Source: Achatina immaculata
Taxonomy: Eukaryota; Mollusca; Gastropoda; Stylommatophora; Achatinidae
Direction: 5' to 3'
NCBI GenBank assembly: GCA_009760885.1
Contig: CM019697.1
Location: 34,176,096-34,240,095, forward strand
Length of the DNA: 64,000 nucleotides
The notes beneath the pieces were generated by a model. The model made no database searches and had not been told where the DNA came from. It saw only the letters and a list, made by a program, of their open reading frames with translations. Below, piece by piece: positions 51,415 to 63,220 of this stretch (the first letter of the stretch is position 1; each line of letters opens with the position of its first letter). The position numbers and the translations under genes were made by a program.

Positions 51415-54400
51415 TGTATAGAAGTGAAGAACCGTTTCGAAATCCTGATGACTGTACAGGAGGAGATGACACAAGATTAACTGGCTACACAGGCCAGAGA
51501 TATCTTAATAGCAACAGCTAAAGACATGGTTCTAGTAAAGAAAACACAAAGGAATGGATGGATTACACAAGGCACACTCTCTCTCTGAACCTTAAGTGCC
51601 CAGGGCACATGGGGCTTCCGCAAGGGTTTTCCACAAATGCCTGTCCTTCGCCTTTTTTTCTGCTCTTGCCCAGGTGAGCCATCTATTGCTCAACATCCTT
51701 TCTGTTGTTCTTCTCCATGTCTCTTTTGGTCTACCCTTACTTCTGCTCCCCTGTGGTGTCCATCTTACTGCTATTTTTGGTAGTGAGTTGTCAGTCATTC
51801 GGAGCACATGTCCCAACCATCGCCAGCGTCTTTCCTCAATAATTGTTGTCAGTGGTTTCATCTGCATTTCTGCTAATAAGATGTTATTTCTTATGGTGTT
51901 TGGCCAAAATATTTTTCTAATTCTTCGTAAACATTTAATCTGGAAAGAATTCAACTTGTTTTCTATGGTTTTGGTGATTTTCCAGCATTCACTTCCATAA
52001 AGTAGTACACTTAGAACATTACTCTTAAATATCCTGATTTTCATATTTATGCTTAGTTTTTTTTATTTCCATATATTCTGCAGCATTGCAAAAGCCTGGT
52101 TTGCTCTAGTAAGTCTGCTGTTGATGTCCTCTGTGCTGTCTCCATTTTCTACTACTCTGCTGCCAAGGTATACAAATTCGTTGACCTCCTCCACTAACTT
52201 GTTATCTACTCTGAGTACATTTCTGTTGTTCACATTTTGCTTCATTAACTTTGTCTTTCCTACGTTGATCTTTAGTCCTATGTTGTTTGCATTCTGAGTT
52301 AGCTTGTTTATTTTATCTTGCATATCTTTGTGACTGCTTGATAATAGACAAATGTCGTCCGCAAAGTCAAGGTCCTCCAGCACTGTGTCAAGGGTCCATT
52401 GTAATCCTCTGCGTTTGTCTGATGTTGCCTCCTTCATTAACCAGTCTACTGCCAAGATAAATAATGTTGGTGATAGTACACATCCCTGTTTCACTCCTGT
52501 TTGTACCCTAAAGCTGCTGGAGGTATGTTCTCCACAGATAACTTTGCACTGAAAACCCTCGTATAGGGCTTTGATTACATTAACTATTTTATGGGGGAGG
52601 CCATGCCATCTTAGGATTTTCCACAGTGCATCTCTGTTGACACTGTCAAAGGCTTTCTCAAAATCTATGAATAATGCATATGTTGTACTATGCCACTCAT
52701 TTGCCTGTTCTAATATTTGTCTAAGTACAAATATGTGGTCTATGCATGATCTTCCTTTCCTAAATCCTGCCTGCTCTTTCCGAAGTTTTTCCTCAAGTGT
52801 TGGTACAATTCTGTTGATGATTATTCTGCAAAATACTTTACTGGTGAGTGGCAGCAGGGTAATGGCTCTCCAGTTCCCGCAATCTCTGAGGTCACCCTTC
52901 TTTGGTAGTTTTACTATAAGACCAGTTTTCCACTCCTCTGGGGCTTTTTCTAAATCCCAAATTTGTTGTAATATCCGGCAAAGTTGTTTTGGTGTTTCTG
53001 TTTCTTCTGCTTTCAACATCTCAGCAGTCACTTCATCTTCACCTGGTGCCCTGTCTGATTTTAGCTTCTTTATCGCCTCCTTTACTTCATTTATTGTTAT
53101 TGGTCCTGTATTGATGTTTAATTCCGTTTTTGCTTCAGGTATGTCTATTGTTTGTGCTCCTTGTGTTCTGTTTAGTAGGGTATTAAAGTGTTCCCTCCAT
53201 CTTTCAATTTTTTCTCTTTCTCCACTGACCAGTTGTCCATTTTGTGTTCTTACTGCACTTTCACATCTTGTGTTGAAGTTACCTGTCATCTGCTTTGTGA
53301 TTTTATATATGGTTTTCATGTCATTTGTATATGCTGCTTTCTCTGCTGTTTCTGCTAAGTTGTCATAATATTGACGTTTATCTTGACGGCATGATTCCTT
53401 CACTTCTTTGTCTTTTTGTGCATAATTACTTAAAACCCGTTCTTTAAGCCGTTGTGATTTGGTGTTCAGTAATTTTCCCTTGATTTCTTTTCTTTGCTCT
53501 ATCTTTTCCCATGTGGTCTCGCTTATCCATTCCTCTTTTCTCCTTTTCCGATATCCCAGCACCTCTTTTGCTGTTTCCTGTAGTGTTTTATTGAACTCTA
53601 ATATGGACATTTCTGCTTCGTCTTGTAGGACACTGAAGCGGTTCTTAAGTACTATTGAGAATTCATTTCTTGTTTGCTGGTCTATCAGTTTTCTTGTATC
53701 AAAATGTATCTTTCTGTGTTCTCCGATTTTGGCTTTCCTTAATTTTAGTTTTATTTTTGGTACCAGAAGGTTGTGATCACTTCCTACATCTGCTCCTTTC
53801 CTTGCTCGCACATCTTGTAGTGACCGTTTCCACTTGTTGTTTATTAGTATGTGATCAATTTGGTTTTCTGTGGTTTTATCTGGTGACCTCCAAGTCACCT
53901 TATGGATGTTTTTGTGTTGGAAAATTGTCCCTCCGATGGTCATCATGTTTTCTTCACAGAAACTGCACAGTCTTTCTCCATTTTCATTTATTTCTCTGAT
54001 TCCTTCTCTTCCCATGATTTTTCTTCTATCTTCATTTCCTTCACCTACTTTTGCATTGAAGTCGCCCAAGATGAGTAGCATATCATGCTTGGGTATTGTT
54101 TCTACTGTTGCTTGGAGGCTGTTGTAAAAATCTTCTTTTAATTCCTCTTCAGCTGCTTCTGTTGGTGCATAACAAACTATAATAGACAGCTTCGTGAATC
54201 TTGAGTTGAACCGTGCATATAATAATCTCTCATTTATTGGGGTCCATTTCAGCAATGCTCTTGATGCTTCTTTTGTTATAATCAATGCTACTCCTCCTTC
54301 ATGAAGATCTTCTTTACCTGACCATAGTATTGTATCTTCTGTGTGCTGTGTTGTTAATTTCCTTCTGCCTTGTCCTGTCCATCTTGCTTCTTGTATTCCT

Positions 54401-56572
54401 AGTATGTCTAGTTTGTATCTGTGCATTTCCTTGATGGTTTGTGCTAGTTTTCCAGTCTGGTTTAGTGTTCTTACATTCCAGCCTCCTATTTGCATCTTAT
54501 GTTTAGGTTCCAGGAGGTCTGCAGTCGGGCTGGGGACTTCCAGTGGCTGGCTTTCATCCACAACCTTCATGGGCTCAGTTTCCTGATACGCATTTCTCCT
54601 TCCACCTGCATTTGCTTTTTCCCTTGCTTCCGTTTCTGTAGCAGTCTGATAGTTTTTTTACCAGATAGGGTTGCTGGCCCTATGCTGAACCCTCCTTAGT
54701 CGCCTTTTACGATCATGCATGGTAGGGTACAGTGGTCCTATTCTTACAAGGCACACTAGAACTGATAAAACAACGTAGAGAAATGAAGACGCAATGGAAA
54801 GTAACAAGTATCAACAAAGAGGAATATAAATCTTTAACAAAAGAAGTACGAAGAAACATAATAAATGACAAAAAACAATACATACATGATTGTTGTGAAA
54901 GAATAGAAGGACATCAGAAGTGTGGAAGAGATAGTGAAATGTTTAAAGAAATGAAGAAACTAAAGAAATGTCACACTTAAGCTAAATGTAATTTTTGACG
55001 AGATGGGGAATACCTTGACAGAGACAGAGGAAATTCTAGAAAGATGGAAGGAATATTGCAGAGGAATGTATGAAACAACCGACTGTGAAAGCAGGAATCA
55101 ACAGTGTGAATTATTGGAGGAGAAAGAACCCGAACCGACAATATAAGAAGTTTTATGGGCAATAAAGAATCTGAAAAATGGTAAATCACCAGGATGTGAT
55201 GAGAAAACAGCTGAACTCATTAAGGCAGGAGGAAAGGAATGTGCAACAATCTATCATGCACTATGTAAAAAGATATGGCATTCAGGTATTTGGCTAAAAG
55301 AATGGAAAAGAACTGTATTCATATCACTGCCAAAAAAGGGTAACCTGAAATTATACACAAACTACAGAACCGTTGCCCTGATTAGTCATGCCAGTCAAAT
55401 TCTTTTAAAAATCATAATGGGTAGACTTCGTAAGAAAATAGAAGAAGAAGTCAATATTGTCCAAGCTGGTTTCAGGCAAGAAAGAGGATCAAGAGATCAT
55501 ATATTCAATCTAAGATTAATAATAGAGAAATGCAGAGAGTTTAATGTGAATCTATATTGTCCAAGCTGGTTTCAGGCAAGAAAGAGGATCAAGAGATCAT
55601 ATATTCAATCTAAGATTAATAATAGAGAAATGCAGAGAGTTTAATGTGAATCTATATTCATCATTTATAGACTACTCAAAGGCATTTGATTGTATACAAC
55701 ACCAGAAACTTCGGGAAATAATGAAAAAAATGGATTTCCAACACATTTGATACAATTAACATCACTGCTGTATCTAGACCAACAAGCAGCAGTAAGAATA
55801 AATGGTGAAACAACAACTTGATTTGACATAAAACAAGGGGTCCGTCAGGGGTGCATATTGTCGCCTTACTTATTGAACATGTATACTGAAAATATAATGA
55901 GGAATGTTAGAGAAGATGTAGACAAAGAATATTACGATGCCATAACAATTGGAGGTTATGAAATACCAGAGATTAGATATGCTGATGACACTGTATTACT
56001 GTCCAGAACAAAAAAGGAATGGAAAAACTATGTAAGTCCGTAAAAACAGCGAAGAGCAAAACCCCTATCTTAATGCGAAGAAAACTAAATTGATGACAAC
56101 TGACAAAACAAACAAGGCAGCTGAAATATGTATTAATGAGGAAAAATTGGAAGAAGTGGAGAGTTTTGAATATCTTGGATCACTTCTAATAATGGAGATA
56201 CAATGAGGGAAATTAAAAAGAGGATATCTATCGCTCTTCAGAAAGTAAAACAACTAAAGAAGCTGTGAAGAGGAACAGACGGAACTACAAAAATAAGATT
56301 TTTAAGGGCATGCACCTTTCCCATCGGAACATATGTCTTTGAGACCTGGACACTTAACAAAACAGCTGAGAAACACATACATACCTTTGAATGTAAATAA
56401 TGGGGAAAAGAAAGAGAGGAAGACCAAGACGAAGATGGCTGCAAGACATCGTTGATGATCTGCAAATGGATGCATCAGCAGCAGGGTATCTTATTTACAA
56501 CCGAGAGGGGTTACAGGAGTGCTGTTAGGGAGGCAAAGTTCTGCAAGGGTCATGCAAATGAATGAATGAACG
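51415..56572 (+). pseudogene. LINE family A (outer element of a nest), interrupted
   Basis: Parts 51415-51578 and 54758-56572 belong to one + strand element. Across the break the frame reads KDMVLVKKTQRNGWITQG then TLELIKQRREMKTQWKV. Later blocks include FRQERGSRDHIFNLRLII, GVRQGCILSPYLLNMYTENI, IRYADDTVLLS and KRKRGRPRRRWLQDIV-type sequence, ending with an AATGAATGAATGAA tail. The endonuclease is missing. A 100-bp tandem duplication (copies start at 55454 and 55554) shifts the frame. AGTAATAC flanks both ends (51407-51414 and 56573-56580), a probable 8-bp target duplication. Confidence 0.85.
51579..54745 (-). mobile_element. Full-length RTE-type LINE, one in-frame stop
   Basis: The 3,167-bp element is flanked by the perfect 12-bp duplication ACAAGGCACACT (51567-51578 and 54746-54757). 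One frame runs from ATG 54570 to TAA 51592, interrupted only by TAA at 52065-52063, for about 992 codons. The N-terminal APE endonuclease has WNVRTLNQTGKLAQTIKEMH, IQEARWTGQG, LGDFNAKVGEG and GSDHNLL. The reverse transcriptase has FRKGRSCIDHIFVLRQIL, LFIDFEKAFDSVNRD, VKQGCVLSPTLFILAVDW and the catalytic LDFADDICLLSS. The C-terminal part has RRWRWLGHVLRM and KGRPKETWRRTTERML. The 5' UTR is about 175 bp and the 3' UTR only about 13 bp. Size and layout fit the RTE clade. Its nonsense codon makes autonomous movement unlikely unless suppressed. Confidence 0.92.
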
Positions 56573-58290
56573 AGTAATACAGTTAGATATTTTGGTTAGC
56601 CAGTAATACAGTTAGACATTTTGCTCAGTGTTCCAGTCTCATGCATCAGTTAGATATTTTGAAAGATGTTCCAGTCTGTTTCAAGCGTCAGTTAGATATT
56701 TTGATAAGTGTCCCAGTCTCAAGCGTCAGTTAGATATTTTGATGTGTCCCAGTCTCAAGCGTCAGTTAGATATTTTGATAAGTGTCCCAGTCTCAAGCGT
56801 CAGTTAGATATTTTGATAAGCGTTCCAGTCTCAAGCGTCAGTTAGATATTTTGATAAGCGTCCCAGTCTCAAGCGTCAGTTAAATATTTTGATAAGCGTC
56901 CCAGTCTCAAGCGTCAGTTAGATATTTTGATAAGTGTCCCAGTCTCAAGCGTCAGTTAGATATTTTGATAAGCGTCCCAGTCTCAAGCGTCAGTTAGATA
57001 TTTTGATAAGCGTCCCAGTCTCAAGCGTCAGTTAGATATTTTGATAAGCGTCCCAGTCTCAAGCGTCAGTTAGATATTTTGATAAGCGTCCCAGTCTCAA
57101 GCGTCAGTTAGATATTTTGATAAGCGTCCCAGTCTCAAGCGTCAGTTAGATATTTTGATAAGCGTCCCAGTCTCAAGCGTCAGTTAGATATTTTGATAAG
57201 CGTCCCAGTCTCAAGCGTCAGTTAGATATTTTGATAAGCGTCCCAGTCTCAAGCGTCAGTTAGATTTTTTGATAAGTGTCCCAGTCTCAAGCGTCAGTTA
57301 GATATTTTGATAAGTGTCCCAGTCTCAAGCGTCAGTTAGATATTTTGATAAGCGTTCCAGTCTCAAGCGTCAGTTAGATATTTTGATAAGCGTCCCAGTC
57401 TCAAGCGTCAGTTAAATATTTTGATAAGCGTCCCAGTCTCAAGCGTCAGTTAGATATTTTGATAAGTGTCCCAGTCTCAAGCGTCAGTTAGATATTTTGA
57501 TAAGCGTCCCAGTCTCAAGCGTCAGTTAGATATTTTGATAAGCGTCCAGTCTCAAGCGTCAGTTAGATATTTTGATAAGCGTCCCAGTCTCAAGCGTCAG
57601 TTAGATATTTTGATAAGCGTCCCAGTCTCAAGCGTCAGTTAGATATTTTGATAAGCGTCCCAGTCTCAAGCGTCAGTTAGATATTTTGATAAGCGTCCCA
57701 GTCTCAAGCGTCAGTTAGATATTTTGATAAGCGTCCCAGTCTCAAGCGTCAGTTAGATATTTTGATAAGCGTCCCAGTCTCAAGCGTCAGTTAGATTTTT
57801 TGATAAGCGTCCCAGTCTCAAGCGTCAGTTAGATTTTTTGATAAGCGTCCCAGTCTCAAGCGTCAGTTAGATTTTTTGATAAGTGTTCCAGTCTCAAGCG
57901 TCAGTTAGATATTTTGATAAGTGTCCCAGTCTCAAGCGTCAGTTAGATATTTTGATAAGCGTTCCAGTCTCAAGCGTCAGTTAGATATTTTGATAAGCGT
58001 CCCAGTCTCAAGCGTCAGTTAGATATTTTGATAAGCGTTCCAGTCTCAAGCGTCAGTTAGATATTTTGATAAGCGTTCCAGTCTCAAGCGTCAGTTAGAT
58101 ATTTTGATAAGCTTTCCAGTCTCAAGCGTCAGTTAGATATTTTGATAAGCGTTCCAGTCTCAAGCGTCAGTTAGATATTTTGATAAGCGTCCCAGTCTCA
58201 AGCGTCAGTTAGATATTTTGATAAGCGTTCCAGTCTCAAGCGTCAGTTAGATATTTTGATAAGTGTTCCAATCTCAAGCTTCGGTGACTC
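56573..58290 (+). repeat. 38-bp satellite, about 45 copies
   Basis: The core is GTCAGTTAGATATTTTGATA followed by AGCGTCCCAGTCTCAAGC. Variants (GTGTCCC, CGTTCC, TAGATTTTTT, TAAATATT) mark units. The rare TAAATATT unit occurs at 56879 and 57411, exactly 532 bp (14 units) apart in matching neighbourhoods, showing a higher-order duplication. Confidence 0.95.
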
Positions 58291-58597
58291 TTAACAACTA
58301 AATTCCATTTTTTAAATCACTTTTGCATTCAAATTCGGCACCCAGGGTGAAAGGTGCAAGTTTGTTTAAACAGAATAAGTCACCAATGCGCATGCGCTGG
58401 CTTCAGATGACAACAAACTCAAAAATTTCACAGAACCTACTGAGAACAAACTCTAACTTATCTCATAGCATTCTCTCCGCCGATAAACTGACTGAATCTT
58501 GAATCTGGAATATAGGAATTATCTTCACAGCACTCGAGGCACACCCATACATACTCTACTCTCTGTTTCAGTAACCACCGAAGTGTATGAACCCTAA

Positions 58598-58872
58598 TTG
58601 TGCCAGTCAGCTGTTGGTTCTAGCAACCTCGAAGTCGACCAGTCAGCTGTTGGTTCTGGCGACCTCGAAGTCTACCAGTCAGCTGTTGGTTCTGGCGACC
58701 TCGAAGTCTACCAGTCAGCTGTTGGTTCTGGCAACCTCGAAGTCGACCAGTCAGCTGTTGGTTCTGGCGACCTCGAAGTCTACCAGTCAGCTGTTGGTTC
58801 TGGCAACCTCGAAGTCTGCCAGTCAGCCCCGGCTCTTCATTCCCCCCTCCTCACACATCAATCCTTTATCCT

Positions 58873-58912
<40 letters not shown>
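58598..58912 (+). repeat. 36-bp minisatellite followed by (TA)n
   Basis: Six copies around AGTCAGCTGTTGGTTCTGGC and GACCTCGAAGTC lie at 58598-58825. A TA run lies at 58878-58910. Two + strand frames stay open across the array because of the unit length. Confidence 0.9.
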
Positions 58913-58913
<1 letters not shown>

Positions 58914-59389
58914 ATCAAGACAATGCACTTTCCTCTTCCCGTTCCAGTTCCTCAGTCACCGACATCAGTATACCCATTCTGTCCATAGGAGTCATACCAA
59001 ATGTTGTAAACTAAGTGTAGCTGTTGAAAGACGTTATAAATTCTAAGTTGTGCTGTAGCCATTTAATACAAACGCTTTTATTTTATTTTCAAAGTTCTGG
59101 AACTTACGTATTTGAATACTTCCTCATTTTCTTTAATGGTGGGTCAAGACTTTTGTACCACCTTTCGTCTTAAACGTCTTAGACCTTTTCGATTTCATCT
59201 GTTTCTTTTTCGTCATAATTTCACAAGGAAAAATCAATACTTTGCAGGACCACCGACCAACATTATTCCTATCAATAAAGGCATTATGAAATGTGTACAC
59301 AATAACTCTGTACTTGTTAAGTAATAAAGCTGTTCCTACTTTTTTTCCTAGTTTATACATTATGAAATGTATAGTGCTGTTGCTGTTCA

Positions 59390-59625
59390 ATTCTTCTTCT
59401 TATTCTTCTGCGTTCGAGGTTGTTGGTCACATCAGATCCTGATCCCTGTTGACCTGACAAAGCCTGCAGTCCTCTCCAGATCCTGATGGGAGCCCCGAAA
59501 CTTTTGCCCCAAGCTTGTGTCTTCTGGCCATGTCTCACGCCTCAGGTCTGCATGGTTTGGGCAATCTTGAAGGATATGTTCTGGAGTCTTCTGCCACATG
59601 AACACTCGTCTGTGTGAGATATTTT
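59390..59625 (-). pseudogene. Retroelement RNase H C-terminal fragment
   Basis: Reverse-strand reading gives RRLQNISFKIAQTMQT, RHGQKTQAWGKSFGAPIRIW and GLQALSGQQGSGS. After frame correction this resembles the PEH-x-LQ-x-CP ... WP ... L-x-x-T-x-x-F region after LINE RNase H domains. It has stops and shifts. Confidence 0.5.
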
Positions 59626-60200
59626 AAGTCTATGGAGGTGACTTAGTGGCCTGTCCGTAATCGGAAGAGGATGGTTTGCTGATATCTTTGTAGTTGGTGT
59701 ATTGGATACTGTAGAATTGAGTACAAGTTAATGTATTTGAAACTGACCCCCCCCTCTCCTTATCCCTCAGATCTCTCCCCTGGAATACCCACAGGCATCC
59801 TTCTAGCTTTCCTTACCATACACAAGAGCAACTAGTCCAACAAGCCAGGAGGAAGCCCACATAGTAGGGCACTCAGAAGACCGCAGTTCAGATCCTTCTG
59901 TGAATATATTTGTTTTATAAACAAACAAAAATGAAATAAACGTAGACAGAGCATATAAAGTTCTGAAGTGTGGGTATTGTTTGCAATGGTTACCTTTGAG
60001 CTGGTGTAATTCCACGCAATGAGGGTCGTTGATTGGGCTCAGTTATGTGTGAAATGTCTCAGATATATGTACAATAAGGTCAATTTTTTTTAAAATTTGG
60101 TAGTTGTAGGGACAAGTTTCAATTATAGTTGTAAGATTAGCAAAGTCAGATTTCAAGAGCAACGAGAAGAGCAACAAAAACTACTACCACCACCAATACT

Positions 60201-60455
60201 GGGTGTCTGAGTGGCGAAGTGGTTAGTGCACTGGTCTCTCATGGCCAAGGTCGGGGGTTCGAATCCGGCCGGAGGCACCCCAGTCACCCAGCTGTAGAAG
60301 TGGGTACCCGACTTCTTCTGGAGTTGGGGAAGGAAAGGCGGCCAGGCGTGATACTGACCATATCACCCTCTGCTGACAGGTCAAGGAAAATATGGGCACT
60401 AACACCATATCCCTATGTGCCGCTAAGGCATGACAGGATTACCTTTACTTTATTT

Positions 60456-60458
<3 letters not shown>
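60201..60458 (+). mobile_element. Best-preserved tRNA-SINE in the window
   Basis: The head GGGTGTCTGAGTGGCGAAGT pairs its first seven bases with GGCACCC at 60274-60280 (one G-U pair), like a tRNA acceptor stem. The A-box region is TGAGTGGCGAAGTGGTTAGT, and the B box GGTTCGAATCC starts at about 60257. The body has TCTGGAGTTGGGGAAGGAAA and CTGACAGGTCAAGGAAAATA, the tail GCATGACAGGATTACCTTTA. Reverse copies at 11.2, 32.8 and 44.6 kb, with diverged ones at 2.9 and 41.9 kb, share this layout. Confidence 0.88.
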
Positions 60459-60514
<56 letters not shown>

Positions 60515-61205
60515 ATACTACTACTACAATCACTGTTACTACTACTACTAACACTGCTACTACACCAACGACCACTACAGTAATAGCAACAGCAATAGCA
60601 ACAACAACAATAACTACTACTACTACTAATACAATTAGTATTACAACAATTGTAATAACAACAAGAACAACTACTACTATTACTACTACCACTACAGCTA
60701 AATCAGATGCTACAGCACTAACAGCAGCAATAACAACAAACAATTACTACTACTGGTACTTTGTTACTACTACGGCTACAACAACTACTATTACAAGTAC
60801 TACTACTACTACTTCCGCGACTACTACTACAATTACTGCTACAAAAATTACTATAATATTAACAACTATAGCAACTATTACAACAATAACAGCAACTACT
60901 TCTTGTACTACTACAAACTGCTACTACTACAACAGCAGTAATAACAACAACTACAGCTATTACAACAGCAACTTTTTGTACTACCACAGCTTGAAACTAC
61001 TACAACAGCTTCAGCAGTAATAATTACTATTAATACCATTACAATTACAGCTAGTACTACTACTTCTATTTTTACTATAATTATTTATACTGCTGCTACA
61101 ACCACTACTACTATTACAACCACTACTACTATTACTACTATTGCCACTACTAGAAGAACAACCACAACTACAAATATTACTACTACAAGTACCACTACTA
61201 CAACA
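60459..61205 (+). repeat. (ACT)n/(CTA)n microsatellite with long degenerate skirt
   Basis: A pure CTA run of about 55 bp directly abuts the SINE tail. It then decays over about 700 bp into ACT, ACA, GCA and TTACTAC trinucleotides. Open frames (poly-Thr on +, poly-Val on -) are compositional. Confidence 0.92.
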
Positions 61206-61374
61206 GCGAAGAGGAAAAAATAGAAAAGATATTCTATCAGTAACTGTATAAAATACGAGACTCATATGGCAGATGTGAATATTACAGAACAAAATAGAAC
61301 TTTGTTTACAAGCGAAGATTTAGATAACATTGTTCAAAGTTATCGCATCCATCAGTTACATTTACCTGTAGAAA

Positions 61375-61598
61375 ATATGGAAATGTAGTTTATAAGAAGG
61401 ATGTTGAAGGTATCATGGACAGCTAAGAAAGCCAATGAAGAAGTCTTAAGAGAGGCTAGAGTTAAAAAGCAAATTATAGTAAATTTCAGAGGCAGACAAA
61501 CGAGATTTATTGGACATTTCCTGAGAAGAGGAAAATTGGAACACACTGTGGCAATTGGAAAAATTGAGGAAAGAAGAGATATAGGAAGACACACACAC

Positions 61599-61633
<35 letters not shown>

Positions 61634-61740
61634 AGTTACTGGATGGGCTGTCAGTGTGGCTAGGAAGAAAGTTACCGGTGGAACTTACAATCAGCTCAAA
61701 AGACAGGGAGAGAAATGATCGCCTACGCCACGCGGCATGG
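61375..61740 (+). pseudogene. LINE 3' end (family D) with (GA)n
   Basis: RRMLKVSWTAKKANEEVLRE and RGRQTRFIGHFLRRGKLEH are followed by a (GA)n run at 61600-61631, then TGWAVSVARKKVT. It is very close to the 3.56-kb copy, including the position of the purine repeat. Confidence 0.8.
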
Positions 61741-61934
61741 CACTTGATTGAGTGATTGTATAACATAACTTTACATATTAGGATTTGTTTTGGAGTTGTT
61801 TTATTTTTTTTTCCCAAAAGAACAACGCAAAGGTGAGAAACCGAAAGAAAACCAAATGTGAAGATGCTGACCAGGTGGCATAGAGAAGAAAGATAATAAT
61901 AATAAAGATGGTGACACATGATGGAGTGTGATGG

Positions 61935-62415
61935 CATCCAGTTCATCTCTATCGCTGAACATCAGAAAGAGAGTTATAAAATGCTACACTGAGCCGATCC
62001 TAATCTATGGAAGTGAGCCATGGGCAGCCAACAGATCGGTGTAAAGATCACTAGAGCCAACAGAGGTGTGGTTTCTAAGAAGAATGTTAGAATACCAAGG
62101 ACAGCTAAGATGACAAACGGAATGACTAACAAAAGCAAATGTAGAAAGGACCCTAATTAAATCCGTACGTCATCATTCACTGGACGTATAATGAGAAGGG
62201 GAGGCCTTGAAAACATCATAACAACAGGGAAGATAAATGAAAAGAGAGGCAGGGGAAGACCAAGAGAAAAAAAAATCATGGACAGTTTAACGCGATGGTA
62301 AAACAAAAACAAACAAACAAACAAAAAATCACCAACTGAGCTGATGTAAAATATCATGGAAGGAGTTCCGTGGGGAAGCAGGACAGCCAAGACCTATCGG
62401 CACGACACCTGATGA
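61935..62415 (+). pseudogene. LINE 3' end (family D), longer but decayed copy
   Basis: The + strand shows LNIRKRVIKCYTEPILIYGS, the region between reverse transcriptase and C-terminus, then RRMLEYQGQ. After several stops it ends in CGGCACGACACCTGATGATG. Many stops and shifts. Confidence 0.7.
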
Positions 62416-62539
62416 TGATGGCATCCAGCTAATAAATAAACGAAAGACATAAAAACATCCTTATTAAGTTAATGATTTCACGTGATCAAACTTTTAGATA
62501 CGACATCATGGAATAAAACATTTCACAAAGAAGGGCAAC

Positions 62540-63220
62540 AAGAAATTACACATACTTAAAGTACAGCAACAGGAAATTGCAAATACTTAAAGTATAGTAA
62601 CAAGAAATTACAAATAATTAAAGTATAGCAACAAGAAAGAAATTACATAATTATTAATGTATAGCAACACAAAATTTACAAATACTTAAAGTATAGCAGC
62701 AAGAAATTACAAATATTTAAAGAATAGCAACAATAAATCGTAAATAACTAATATATAGCAACAAGAAATTACAAATAATAAAAGTATAGCAACAAGAAAT
62801 TACAAATAATAAAAGTATAGCAACAAGAAATTACAAATAATTAAATAGGGCAACAAGAATTTACAAATAATTAAGGTATAGCAACAGGAAATTACAAATA
62901 CTTACAGTACAGCAACAGGAAATTACAAATACTTAAAGTATAGCAACAAGAAATTACAAATAATTAAAGTATAGCAACAAGCAATTACAAATACTTAAAA
63001 TATAACAAGAAGAAATTACAAATAATTAAATTGCAACAACAAGAAATTATAAATAATTAAAGTATAGCAAGAAGAAATTACAAATACTTTAAGTATAGCA
63101 ACAAGATATTACAAATAATTAAAGTATAACAACAAGAAATTACAAATAATTAAAGTATATCAACAAGACATTACAAATAATTAAAATATAGCAACAAGAA
63201 ATTATAAATTGTTAAAGTGT
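62540..63220 (+). repeat. 29-bp AT-rich minisatellite
   Basis: About 23 copies around AGCAACAAGAAATTACAAAT and AATTAAAGTAT, with moderate divergence. Confidence 0.92.

Noticed and set aside
51596..54586. Several + strand frames of 80-265 codons
   Set aside because: They are antisense shadows of the LINE coding frame on the reverse strand.
60201..60281. A functional tRNA gene
   Set aside because: The acceptor stem and B box look good, but the anticodon arm does not fold cleanly and the same head is repeated with a fixed SINE body at several other sites.
60430..61020. 196-codon poly-Thr frame
   Set aside because: Trinucleotide repeat translated. No signal peptide or mucin-like flanks are visible.
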